Shown here: piece by piece, positions 21,236-32,718 of the stretch
Position numbering within the stretch: position 1 is the stretch's first letter
How the letters are laid out: every line of letters starts with the position of its first letter
Assembly (NCBI GenBank): GCA_907163375.1
Contig: CAJQUW010003634.1
Span: 62,001 to 126,000 of the forward strand
Length of the DNA stretch: 64,000 nt
Direction of reading: 5' to 3'
From: Prostheceraeus crozeri
Taxonomy: Eukaryota > Platyhelminthes > Polycladida > Euryleptidae
Position numbers and translations under genes: made by a program
Notes under the pieces: generated by a model
The model's database searches: none
Seen by the model: only the letters and a program-made list of their open reading frames with translations
What the model was told of the DNA's origin: nothing

Positions 21236-24200
21236 TATCAATATTTATTTAAGCAGATGTATTTTGTTGCATACTGTGAGGTCTGCATCAATTGAAGATA
21301 TAGCCAGTTATGAGGATAGATTGTTGCAAATACATGAATATAATAGAACGATGTCCTCTATACCCAGGCCAACTGGCACTCTGCAATTTTTGTGACATGG
21401 GCATGAAGTAAATGAAATTATAAAAATGTGCAATCAGTTATGGAGATTGATAGTTTGACATTTATAGAATGCCAATAGATGAGCTTGAAGCTCAACTTTA
21501 TATCCATTGGTTATGATTATATTTTACAATAAATCAACCTCAGCAGCATCGATCACATGCAACGTTTTGGTAGTCCTTGTAAATAAACTGACCACCGTGG
21601 CTGCACATTATCTTGCACTTCCTATTCCAAGTTCGAGGTCAGACTGTAGCGCCCATATCCTGCGGGTTGATGCTCATGCGTTTGATTTTGGCTAAAAAAG
21701 ATGGCGGTAAAAATACATTAGAGTAATGGGGAGTTTCCACACTTGCTTGAAATCCTATGGCTTCTTATTTATCCTCCGTAATATTGTTGTCAACGTGTGA
21801 ATTCTGCTAAAATAATTGGTGAAAGTATTTTTCTTGTTGATAAGGTTATGGATGACAATTCTTGAACTTATGACAAATCTTCAACTGAAATTGACAGAAT
21901 CGAATTGTTCATTCTTTTTTAGCATAGTCGCTATAATTTGGGAAATATGAAGTGAAATTGTGCCTCAAGTTGAGCTTCGGAACATTAGCTTTCATATGAC
22001 ATGTCTCATATCTGTCCTACATGATTGGTGGGTCCGAGAACCGATTTAATATTGACTAAAGAAAGGTGGTACGATTTTTTATGAACAGCTTCTTCCTTGC
22101 AATAACTTGCCCCCTGTAACAGTTCGCAATGCTGCAGCGTCATTTAATCGAGTGACTGACCTTTTTCTGATATACGTTTCAATGATATTATTTTCAATTT
22201 CAAAAGTTCTTATGTGATTATCTTCGGCTTCAAAAATTAAAATGCATTGATATGGTTTGGTTTTGACATGACTCTGTAGTTCATAGCTCTTTCTACATGA
22301 AGGCTCAACAAGTAGTGAAAGTTTAATTTCTAGCCCTTATTTGAAGTCCATTTCTCTGCCAACAAGTTTGGATTCTGGATCGTCATAGGAAAGCATGAGA
22401 TAGCATAATGCAAGTTCACGTTGCCGGGCTTTCCTGCAATTTTATAGTGCCAAAATTCACTCAATTTTACATGGCTGTAATACAAGTTATAATGAATGGT
22501 CAAGGTAAACAGTTCTTTTTCCGTCTTGATAAATAGCAATAACCTTCTGAATTAAGCCATGACATCAAAATTCTTGCATGATGCCAAACAGTACACTCAG
22601 ATTATTGTAATTGGAGTCCTGAAAATGTGGATGTTACATTACAGTTCATAATGCGAACTTCCGAATGAGACAAGGCTGAGGGCCGTCATGACCAAAGTCA
22701 TGCAGAACGTACATGTATTGCGGTTCAGTCATTTGAAGTCATCTGAGTGAACCAATAGCGATTCAACATTTCAATAATGGTACACAAACCTTCACGCAAT
22801 GCACGCCACATGTACGTGGCACTTATTACTTGTACTTTTCATAATGTGAGATATCTACGTTTGTGTCATCCCAGTTTGTGATTGCTTTCAATTCTTACAA
22901 AGATACAGTTCATAGATATTCGAATCAAGGGGTCATAGAAGTTCAGTTTTTCATGTAAAGGAGCAAGTTATAAGGCTCAAATGACTTACATGTCAATGCA
23001 GTACATTCAAAATAGTAGAAATTAGTCTGTCACCAGTGAGTGGTTCCAGTGACACTTCATTTCATTCGTGTGTATCTTTTAGCTTGTCTCCGACATGTCG
23101 GAAGGTGCATCTACACAATGTGCTTATCTAAAGAAGAAGATTTCAAGAGAGTAGAACTCTTTGGTTGATATTCGATGAATTTTGATGGTACATTGCCTAT
23201 AGTCGTATTCATAGAAATTATTTAAATTGTGCATATCTATTTTACTATATTTCCTGGTGAGAGCTTACAATCAAAAATCGGTTACAATTTGTGACTTTGA
23301 ATATGAATGGGGTGGATTAGAAAGTTCACGCATGAAATATGTTGTAGGCCTACTATGAGTATCATATGATTCGCAGTAATTCAAAAGTTGAGGGGAGGAG
23401 ATCCCCGCACGGGCTGTCTCTACGCGGCAGAGCTCGGTTTGGTATGAACTGGGCTTATCACAGTTCCTGATTCCGTGTAACCTTTGTCTTCAAGCGTCCA
23501 CCCAGTGAGGGGGCATAAATGAAACATGTTTTTGTTTTGCTTGAATGAGCAAACCATATGGAACATGAAATCGACGATGAAAAGGGTGTGGCATTGAGTA
23601 ATGATGCAAAGATGACATCATGTAACACATATGAAAAAATAAAGCAACTGAATCACTTAGAATGATGATTGTGGGTGCTTTGAAATATTGAGATTATATC
23701 ACTAGTCCTTGTCAAGACAGTGAAATAGAAATGTGACTGTTCGTTTGCACTTATTGTTTGTTCCATTAGTGCCTGTGCTATGATTTTAATGTACGATGTC
23801 ATATTTTTAAAGTAATCTAACATTGTAATATATTTGATATTGTACTATGTACTCATTGGTTGTGCCATTGATTTTGTAATAATTGTATCATATTATTTTT
23901 GATATCACGATTGAAATCCAGGAACACGCAATTACGTGAGAAATTTTACCCTGTCTGACGAGGCCCCTTCCCCCTTCAAAGTGTTTCATCGACGTTAGAA
24001 CTTGATAAATCTAGAAATCTGGATATTTCTGGAAATGATATTATTTAAATCCTAGAAATTAGTGCTCATATTTATGGGTGCCATTTATTTCATCATAACT
24101 GCCAAACAACTACATCAGATTTGTTGAAAAATAGCTGATAAATATATTTGGAATACTAATTAATGCTAGTTCTACAATTGAAGGGATGCAAATTATTGAA

Positions 24201-24576
24201 ATCTGAATGTGATTCAATAGGAAATACACTTAAGTGAATAGCCACTGAAATTATTTGCTTATTTCACTGCTTTTTAACAGCTTAAACAACAGCGCAACAG
24301 TGATAAGGCTAGTGTTTTTCTTAGAAGAAATTCACGATGCGGAGGGAGGATAGACATCTACAATATCTCTGGTTACATAATGATCGCAATGTAAAAATGA
24401 AATGAAGATTGACAGTATGAAGCCATTAGTGACAGCTAGACAATACAAAATAAATTGAAATGACAAAAATTGCTTCCTGGATCAAATGTTTTTTGTTATT
24501 TCAGTTAAATTTCAGGTATCGCTATCTCTTAATGCTGTAAATCTACATTTTGTCACTTCGTCATTGCTATAGATAC
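21236..24576. other. Spacer, no gene supported
   Basis: About 3.3 kb of AT-rich sequence. A more GC-rich patch at 23395-23515 (GGGGAGGAGATCCCCGCACG) is unassigned. Open frames are all below 75 codons. Confidence 0.4.
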
Positions 24577-25757
24577 CTATTGTCCTCCTTCCGTCCAAAA
24601 TATATTGCTCACCTTGAAAGGCCTTGTCCCAAGAGGTGGCCTAATTTTCCTCTTCCATCTCGAGCTGTCTAATGCATCCACGGTTGAGGATCCAATGATC
24701 TTAATGTCCTCCATCACCGTGCGCTCCCTTGTCTTCTTTGGTCGCCCTCTGTTTCGTGGCCCTGGCAAAGGCATTCCCAACGCTAGCCGGGTCTGGTGTA
24801 CGCGAGGTCTACGTACCACCTCAGTATGTACCACCGCATGATCCCATCAATTGAAGGAATTCTGAGTGCTCCGGGAATGTCTTCATTTCTTATCCTATCT
24901 CTTCTTGTTACACCGAGGATGCTTCGCAAGATGAGCATCTCTGTTGCGACGATCTTCTGGCGATTCTTCTCGTTGACTGCACAACACTCGCTTCCATACA
25001 GCATCACCGGTCGCACAATGGTTGTGCAGACCTTTGCTTGTCGGCATCCTCTTGCCACACAGCACCCTTGTTAGTCTTCTCCAGTTTCCCAATGCCGCTT
25101 TGATCTTTCTATTGACTTCCTTGTCGAAGGTGCTGTCTTTATCTAACACAAATCTCAAGTACTTGAAATGATCGATCTTCTCCACCTGTACTGATGGTAG
25201 AAGAATCGTTTCGTCATGCTCTTCAGTTGGCATGTATTCCGTCTCATGAACACTTAGTTTGAGTCCATTTCGCTCGATGGTGTGATTCCACTGGTTTAGC
25301 CTCCTCTCCAGAGATGGCTTCAAACTATCCGTAAGTGCAGCATCATCTGCGTATAACAGTTCTGACGGTGGACTTGATCTCTGCGCTTGCGAAATCTCGT
25401 CCATGACCAGGATAAACAGGAACAGACAGAAAGCTGCACCTTGGTGGAGTCCCAAACACACCTCGAACGCATCACTTAGACCTTGCTTGGATCTTTCCTT
25501 CGTTGTGGTCCCCGTATACATGTCTTGGATCACTTTCACAGATACCTCAGGGATATTGCGACGTCTCATACAATTCTAAAGGATCTCACTTGGAATTGAA
25601 TCACATGCTTTTTCCAGGGGGATGAAAACCATGTGGAGCCGGGTGTTGCTTTCACGGTACTTCTCCATTGTGGTGCGTAGACAAACATAGTATCTGTTGT
25701 TCTCAGCTATATCAACCAACTTTCTGAGCCGCTTCTCAATTATCCTTTCCCAAACTT
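24577..25757 (-). mobile_element. Non-LTR retrotransposon fragment (RTE-like RT), broken
   Basis: On the minus strand the order is VWERIIEKRLRKLVDIAENN, then MEKYRESNTRLHMVFIPLEK (RT fingers/palm), then LGLHQGAAFCLFLFILVMDE (a GLHQGS-like motif), then LLYADDAAL with the catalytic ADD. NGLKLSVHETEYM and VEKIDHFKYLRFVLD follow. After a frame change come TTIVRPVMLYGSECCAVNEK and ILGVTRRDRIRNEDI. A final GRPKKTRERTVMEDIK box ends the protein. The FIDLEKAYD motif that normally carries the first catalytic Asp reads FIPLEKACDS here. The N-terminal endonuclease is absent. At least two frame changes and a stop near 25575 make it non-functional. A 3' fragment of the same family lies at 54240-54680. Confidence 0.85.
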
Positions 25758-26440
25758 AAAGTTCACTTCAAATATTCACTGATTTGAACTGAGATGTCAT
25801 CAGTCCTTTCATTGTGACGTCAACATGATAGGTAGCAGATGAAATCATGATGAAGATGTTCGAGTAATAATCAGCATAGAGATTAAATGTAGTTGTTCTT
25901 TATTTCAAACTTAGCCAAATGCTGTGAATGTCCAAAAAGACAGAGAACGTAAGAATACTTAGCTTGGATTGGAAGTAAACACTGCGAAGGACAACGTGTG
26001 CGCCCATCGGTCAGATAGGGTTAAATATTATTTAATTAGAATTTCAGTGAAATTTTGAATTTTGTCAGTCATTTTACGACGGTTGCGTCCGATGTGTGTC
26101 AAATGTCTTCTGTTTCATCTTAACTGTAATGAATTTCATGGGAACTGACAATGATTCACAAGGTGAAGTACTGTGTGCCTGTACAGCATTGTTGACAAAA
26201 AAATTCATTTTCTCGAAGAATGGTCTTCATTGAGATTTGTATTTTGTGACCGTAATAAACTATTGAATTGTAATAAACATCATTTTTACAATTTCGGAGA
26301 CGAATGCATGTGATACGTGTGGACTTTTTCAAATTGTTAGTTAAAGCTTTGTTTTAGTGTCTAAAGTTGGTGGGGCGGTGACTAAAACATTCATTTCTAG
26401 CGAAAAAGACAACAAACAATCCAATCAATAACGAAAATTA
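25758..26440. other. Spacer, no gene supported
   Basis: AT-rich sequence between the LINE and the tRNA-like array. Nothing recognisable is present. Confidence 0.4.
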
Positions 26441-26451
26441 TCTCAGGCGCT

Positions 26452-27058
26452 GTGGTCTTGTGGTAGAGTGTTCGCTCTGCGTCCGAGAGACCTTGGTTCA
26501 AACCTTGGTGCAGTGGGCTTGTGGTAGAGTGTTCGCTCTGCGTCCGAGAGACCTTGGTTAAAACCTTGGTGCAGTGGGCTTGTGGTAGAGTGTTCGCTCT
26601 GCGTCCGGGAGACCTTGGTTCAAACCTTGGTGCAGTGGGCTTGTGGTAGAGTGTTCGCTCTGCGTCCGAGAGACCTTGGTTCAAACCTTGGTGCAGTGGG
26701 CTTGTGGTAGAGTGTTCGCTCTGCGTCCGAGAGACCTTGGTTCAAACCTTGGTGCAGTGGGCTTGTGGTAGAGTGTTCGCTCTGCGTCCGGGAGACCTTG
26801 GTTCAAACCTTGGTGCAGTGGCCTTAAGGTAGAGTATTTGCTCTGCGTCCGAGAGACCTTGGTTCAAACCTTGGTGCAGTGGGCTTGTGGTAGAGTGTTC
26901 GCTCTGCGTCCGAGAGACCTTGGTTCAAACCTTGGTGCAGTGGGCTTGTGGTAGAGTGTTCGCTCTGCGTCCGGGAGACCTTGGTTCAAACCTTGGTGCA
27001 GTGGGCTTGTGGTAGAGTGTTCGCTCTGCGTCCGAGAGACCTTGGTTCAAACCTTGGT
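26452..27058 (+). repeat. Ten tandem 61-bp tRNA-like units (multiplied SINE head)
   Basis: Ten copies at period 61; the TGGTAGAG motif recurs at 26461, 26522, 26583, 26644, 26705, 26766, 26827, 26888, 26949 and 27010. Each unit has an A-box-like TGGTAGAGTGTTCGC and a B-box-like GGTTCAAACC, the internal promoter elements of RNA polymerase III. The order and spacing match a tRNA of the Ala/Val type (TGGTAGAG, CTCTGCGTCCGAGAG, GGTTCAA). The anticodon-loop and T-stem pairings are poor, so these are not functional tRNA genes. Units are nearly identical; unit 7 is the most diverged (CTTAAGGTAGAGTATTTGCT). The array runs directly into a SINE-like body. Confidence 0.9.
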
Positions 27059-27217
27059 CGGGTCAAACCTAAGACTTTTAAAATAGGCACACTCCGCATT
27101 CTTGTAAAACACTCAGCACTGGAAGAACGAGATGGGGATAAATAACAACTCTGCCATGTGCAGGAAAAGCTCCGTACCTAATGTGCTTCCTGGTATAAAC
27201 AATGCTCACTTGCTAGT
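27059..27217 (+). mobile_element. SINE-like body following the tRNA-like array
   Basis: The last unit reads straight into GGGTCAAACCTAAGACTTTT and AAAATAGGCACACTC, then CACTCAGCACTGGAAGAACG and GAGATGGGGATAAATAAC. A tRNA-like head followed by such a body is the plan of a tRNA-derived SINE. The 3' end is not clear; no poly-A or simple-repeat tail is seen before 27217. Confidence 0.5.
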
Positions 27218-27253
27218 GGTCTCCGTGGCGCAATAGTTAAGTGAGTGGCCACA
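27218..27253 (+). repeat. tRNA-like 5'-half remnant
   Basis: GTCTCCGTGGCGCAATAGTT resembles the 5' half of an arginine-type tRNA (TGGCGCAAT A box). The rest of a tRNA is absent, so it is at most a truncated SINE head. Confidence 0.3.
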
Positions 27254-27350
27254 CGAAATTCCTTTTTCATGAATTCTTACAAAATTCAGTAACTAAAGCA
27301 ATTCAAGTTATTTATGGACCGTTAAGAACAAATTACACTTGGCCCCGGAA

Positions 27351-27728
27351 ATGTCATTGGGAGTCGGCAGGAAGGAAAGGAGCAGTGACGCTAGACCATT
27401 AAAAATCACATTTACAACGATTTTTCTGCAGTCACCTCAAGGCGATTCCGCGAGCGTTCAAAGTCATTTTACCAGAGCCGTAGAGTGCATTTCTTTTGGT
27501 GTTTCTAGGACTAAATCGTCCCCAAAATTACTTAACAAAGCAATCGGCGTATACTCTTTCCTTCGACGGTTCTATCCGTTTCTATCAACTGTGCCACATC
27601 TTGTTATTACAAAAAATGAATTTTGCAGTACACTTTATGGGGAATCGGAGCAGTGCTTTCAGGTACTAGTCGAACACTTGCGGAAGTGCCCGCAGGTGAT
27701 CGGGGCTCAAGAGGTTAAGCCATGCTGA
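27351..27728 (+). CDS. Unrecognised open frame, 125 codons
   Basis: ATG at 27351 to TGA at 27726-27728. The product is basic and Ser-rich (MSLGVGRKERSSDARPLKIT at the start; CSTLYGESEQCFQVLVEHLR near the end). I recognise no domain, signal peptide or membrane segment. It lies just after a tRNA-like remnant and may belong to a transposon or be chance; this length is only modestly unusual for the base composition. Confidence 0.15.
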   Translation: MSLGVGRKERSSDARPLKITFTTIFLQSPQGDSASVQSHFTRAVECISFGVSRTKSSPKLLNKAIGVYSFLRRFYPFLSTVPHLVITKNEFCSTLYGESEQCFQVLVEHLRKCPQVIGAQEVKPC

Positions 27729-28802
27729 ATACAACTCAATTAGTAACTTTTGAAAATACAAGTGAATTTTGTACTGTCTGCCACGATCTTATCGTGAAGA
27801 AATAAACAAGAACAACTGCTCATTCAGATCAATAATTGCACCAAAATTACATTGTGAGGCATGATAAACCGTCCATTTTTTGCATTGGGATCCATTTTTT
27901 GTATAACTGCCAGCACTTATCATGGATTAGCACTTAATGTGGCATACCAATTACACAGATGGTCCATAAATAATTTGAATTTGTTAAGTTGCTAAATTGT
28001 GTAAGAAATTATGAAAAATGCTTCATTTTCAAAGCGTATTTTATAAAAAATGTCAAACAAATTTTGATATTCTGATGGGCCAATTATGACAAAATCTGCA
28101 CTCATTATTACAAAAAAGTAGAGGCTAGAAGTCACAGAAATTCGAGTGCTAGCCAATATACATGTAATTCTTGAGCATTATCAACAATATAGATAGGTGT
28201 TCAGAAAGGGCAAAATAGGGTTAAAGGTCATACATGTACAGTTGTCATTTTATAATGTCTGAATTCGTCATATCCTGCGATCATGTAAGGGATTACTCAT
28301 TCGGCTAACCAGACTTTATATATTCATATGCATCTCATAATCACGAATATCCGACTTTTCATTCTGCCTCACGTAGAAAATAAGAATGGAAAACAACCCC
28401 TTGATGATGGTCAATTCAGTTACACAGTTCAGCGGCCATCAATAGGTAAACAATGCAACATCATAAGAGGATTTAAGCTATGTTAGGCTTGCACTAGTTG
28501 TAGAATCTTGACCTGCGGCGCAGTATTGCAAGCTATTTGATCAAACTAATTTCATTTTGAAAGAGATGTGATAACAATCGCGAATTATTGCAAATCAGCG
28601 GTACATAGCCAATGTCAGCTACAAGAAGCCACCAATTTTAAGTTATACCTACACATTGTGAGTAATTTATCTATGGTACAATGTAGGAATACCATAGGAG
28701 ATTTCAAGGTAAGTAATGTACACATCAAAGGCCGCGCGGAAGACGATTTGTTCATTACTTACCAAGAAATCTTATGTGGTATTTCCATTGTCTACTTACA
28801 TA
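27729..28802. other. Spacer, no gene supported
   Basis: AT-rich sequence; no terminal repeat or family motif is seen. Confidence 0.4.
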
Positions 28803-29771
28803 CACTGTAAATCACATACGAAGGATGCATACCAAAATAGTTTCTTGGTATATTTCTGTATACATTTGGTATATGTTTGTATGCTTTTCGTATGTTATTT
28901 CAAATGTGGTATGCTTTACATACTAAAGCCATACCAGCACAATGTTAAAAGAAAGCATCAATCATGTCCAAAGTATGTTGATTTAAGGCCTTTTAGCAAT
29001 AAAGATCACACTAATGTTTCTACTGTTCTGTAAGTAGTTAGATAATGACATTCAAGAGTCATACTTTGAATACTGAATTCGATTTTGATACACGTAAGTA
29101 TAAGGCATTTCATGAATGATCAATAAGTATTCAATCATCAACAATTATGCATTATGTAATTTTGAAATGAGGCATATTATCAATCCGAAATAAAAACACA
29201 TTATAATTCATGAACGCAAAAATAGTTATCTTTGAGATATATAAGTCTACATTATTGCACGAAAGATATCGTTTGAATGAACTGATGTTTATCGACTTGG
29301 CTCATAAAGAAGAGTTAGGTAAACGTCCTGTTAATGTTGCTTGACAAGTAGCATCGACGCATTGCTCGTGGAGCATAAAATTCACAATAAATCTAATCTA
29401 GTTGAACATCACTCTATGAATCAAAAAATATTCGCGACTGGTGTTACTGAAAAAAGTTATTTGACAGTAGTATGTAATTGATATATTTTTTTGCTATGTG
29501 ACTTACGGGTGCATATACCAAATACATACCAAAGGCACACGAATAAGGATGAATTTACATCGGGTCTCGTATATAAAACATACCAACAACTCATATTTCA
29601 GTGAAAAACAGCCGATCACAGATAGAGTAATTCGTATCGCTACATACCAATCACATACGAAAGTAAGTGAGATTTGGTATGAAAAATATACCAGATCTCT
29701 GTAAACATACGAGAATCTCGTATCAGATGTTAGTTTCAAATTGTATGTAATTTTCGTATCCACATATCGTG
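28803..29771. mobile_element. CACTG-ended nonautonomous DNA transposon (family i, copy 1)
   Basis: The start CACTGTAAATCACATACG is flanked by TA (28801-28802). The right end is eroded (ATATCGTG) but is also followed by TA. Both ends are dense in short CATACC/GGTATG and CATACG/CGTATG motifs, and the interior (AAGCATCAATCATGTCC, ATTATGCATTATGTAAT) matches copies 2 and 3. No transposase is encoded. Subterminal repeat clusters plus CACTG ends and a 2-bp duplication point to a CMC/EnSpm-like group. Confidence 0.8.
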
Positions 29772-32109
29772 TACACCTACATCTCTCCATACACTTCCTG
29801 TAACAGAATATTCTTCTGCAATTCAGAAGTCAGGCGCTTGCGCGACCTCAGATGTCCTACGTTATTGCTCTCAAAAATCTATGTTAATGTCATGTTGTTA
29901 TGGCAACACGTGTACACGGTGTAATATTTTATCAATGTGCAGTTCCTCCGAGTCCTTTAACATCACTTGATGGTGGATTCCTGCGGTCTGAACTCTCTTT
30001 CATCTATGTGGCAATTACCAGAATCTTTGGAAATCAGCAATTTTCTACATTACTGGTCAGATTGAGTACTTTTCAATAACTAGAACATCATCTAAGCTGA
30101 AATGAGCTTCCAATTGATGTATCAGTCATATTAACAAATGCAGAAGATTAAAATGTAAAATACTGGAATTCATAACATGTCACTGACAAATTGCAAGTAA
30201 TATGAACAACTTACCTTTCCTAAGATTATGGAGCGAATTGTTGCGAGCTAAATTTCTTGGGTGCTGTGTTGCTTTAAAAAGCACAAAAATGCGTTTGCAG
30301 AAGCATTTGTACTTTGCATGTGCAGCCTACTTTGTATCTGCATCTAAATTTACATAATGTCAAAAATCATGCACTTGTTGATGACAACGCACCTTTCATC
30401 TGCGGCAATTGATCGTCTTCACTAAAACTTCCTCTATCTAATAAGAAATGCTATCCCTCCGCTAAAGTGGTTGAAAAAGCGCAAGATGAATACGTGAAGA
30501 TCAAAGCAAGGATGAACCGCAGAAGATAATTCTGACTCCAACCAGCAAGGAAGAAAGCAGCGCTACTGACTCAGGGGTGCACGCCAACGCGAATAACTTA
30601 ATTTGTGTTAGAGCAGTTAATATGGAAAACAATCGTTTACACGACGGGAATCCTTCCCGATGTAATCATCTTTAAACAGCTACAGTTTTAAGTCACAAGT
30701 TTTCCATATCATCCACTTTTTGATACGTTACACGGGTATGCGTAGACCATAAAAGATGGCACACGAAAAAGCTTAATGAGTGAGTAAAATGTTCTTGTTA
30801 TTCTTAATACTCTACTGGAATAGGAAAATAAGCCATGATCGCTTGCGGATTGCTGTAAATTCCTTCAAAACGCTTCGATCGCCGCGATTTAATTTAATTC
30901 GAACACGCAAGACCATTGCCCACACGCTTTCTTGATTGTATGTGAATGCTTCAGATTTTTTGCTAGGGAGTTGACTGGCGTGATAAAATTTGCTGACACA
31001 ATTCATCGATTTCTGTAAAGACACCGACATGTATCTGGCAATATTATGCTAGAAATACAACACTGACGTCCAAGGCTGACTGTCTGTAGCACAGAGATAA
31101 AGTTCCTTGTCAGCGTGCGAGGGTCTAGAGGTGATTTCCGCAGTAGTGATTGTCACGGCCGGAACTATGTCTCAAGGGGCAAGAAGATCATTTTTACATT
31201 GAACGTCATGGAAGTTCTAGCCACATTTCTGACGAACCATAAGATTGAAACCGCATTAAACGTACAAAGCAGGGATGAGGAAAACTGGTAACTTACATCA
31301 TAGATCATTATAGGCTTACCTGAATCTATCTTTAGGGATCATTGCTGTATCAGTTATCAATCATTTTCGATGAAAGTTGATCAAATGTCGCTTTAAGTTG
31401 GATGCATGCGACTCGTCTCTCCCATCTTGTTGATGTCTGCTTCACACGGTTTTTCTCCAGTCTCTACCAAGCAGGAAAATCCCCATACTTCTAAAAAAAA
31501 TATGAGTACACTTTCGATTTTAATATGCGCTTTGGAGGAGCCATCACACACGATTAGCGTGAGGCTAAGAGGATAATGTTCTCAAATAAACTAGTATTTC
31601 ATTTTTGTCTCTGATGTGACCTTTGGTGCGTAGGTGTGATCGAGGCTAGGAAGGCTTGTCTTCTCTACTAAATCACCGCGTGAAAAGACAATCATTTTAT
31701 CACTATCACGGTTCATTCCCTCAAGTATTACAAGCTTTGCATACAGCAGTATCTCTGTACTTTTGTTTGACGGAGAAAGTTGACATCAAGACAGTGACAG
31801 CTATGCACGAGGATAATTTGCTTGTATTACATTAATTCCGACTCCGACTCCAGGAAAAATGATAGGACTCCGGGATTCCGAATCCGCATCCCTGGTACCA
31901 AGTCAGTAAATTGAGATCGTGAAAAGTCGAACGGAGTGAATAATAGTTCAATTTGATGATAGGTTATCATCAGTTGACAGGCCCGCCTGCAATATGACAG
32001 TTGACGTTCGTGTGTTCGCTGATGCAAGCTACCTCTGCAACGCGCGCGCTTGACCAATCACACAAACCAAAGAGAGTCGAATCTCTATTGTCCGCTCTAG
32101 AACACAGAA
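29772..32109. other. Spacer; short GGAGTCGGAGTC-type repeat at about 31829-31895
   Basis: No gene is supported. The segment at 31829-31895 (minus-strand sense: GTACCAGGGATGCGGATTCG, then GGAGTCCTATCATT) recurs in direct sense at 45735-45785. It is a short dispersed purine-rich repeat of unknown type. Confidence 0.4.
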
Positions 32110-32718
32110 TTAGACAGGTCGTCTCTTCTTCCATTTGACTAGAAGGGAAGCATTGGAACATGTAACGTAAATGAAATGGAACAACCTCCTGACTAAATAC
32201 CATAGCAATCGAACAATGAGCAGCCAGTTCAACATTAAACACGCCAAATTGTGCGAAGCTTCAGTGACTGCTATCAACCGGATCACACAGCAAAGAGACA
32301 CAGACGATGTCAAGTTCGACAGAGAAGTTTGTGAACGTTTTTTCGTGCGCCTGCTAACTTTTTTTAAAATGATCGTAGGGCCCAATATTATCGAGAAAAC
32401 TTTTGCGCAATGACCTGAATTCTTCGAATCTGAAGGAATCGTGGCGATCGGAGCATTTTGGGTGAATTGACAGAAATCCACAAGCAACGCACGAGTATTT
32501 TTCCTATCTCTGTAAGGCATTAAATATTTCTTTCTGCATTTAGTAAGTTCCTGCATGTGCCATCTGTTTGAATCAGTTTGCACTTCTGGCAAAGTGATAC
32601 GATTAAACAATCTAATTCTGTATTCATGACTAACCCACACACATGCCCACACGCATGACAATCTATCTCTGTGGTTGGTGACATAATTATTGTTTAAAAA
32701 CAGACAAGTGTGTGTCAT
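32110..32718 (-). CDS. Unrecognised 202-codon open frame
   Basis: An uninterrupted frame from ATG at 32718 to a stop at 32110-32112. The N-terminal part has MTHTCLFLNNNYVTNHRDRL; the C-terminal third is hydrophobic and basic (LNWLLIVRLLWYLVRRLFHF). I recognise no family. For this base composition a chance frame this long is uncommon but possible in 64 kb. The opposite strand also carries an 80-codon ATG frame (32171-32413), so the open stretch may reflect low stop density. Codon and residue use (many Ser, Leu, Arg, Cys) do not argue for a conserved protein. Confidence 0.15.
   Translation of the reverse strand: MTHTCLFLNNNYVTNHRDRLSCVWACVWVSHEYRIRLFNRITLPEVQTDSNRWHMQELTKCRKKYLMPYRDRKNTRALLVDFCQFTQNAPIATIPSDSKNSGHCAKVFSIILGPTIILKKVSRRTKKRSQTSLSNLTSSVSLCCVIRLIAVTEASHNLACLMLNWLLIVRLLWYLVRRLFHFIYVTCSNASLLVKWKKRRPV

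Noticed and set aside
23395-23515. GC-richer patch as a possible exon or CpG island
   Set aside because: Short, with stops in all frames, no splice pattern and no CpG enrichment evident by eye.
26452-27058. A cluster of ten functional tRNA genes
   Set aside because: The A- and B-box-like sequences are present, but the T stem and anticodon stem do not pair properly and the unit is only 61 bp, so these are tRNA-like repeats.
29503-29790. Similar 78-100 codon minus-strand frames in all three family i elements (29503-29790, 35768-36070, 47504-47740)
   Set aside because: Similarity follows from the repeat itself. The encoded peptide has no domain, the ends differ, and two copies lack a consistent start; no sign of selection on protein is visible.
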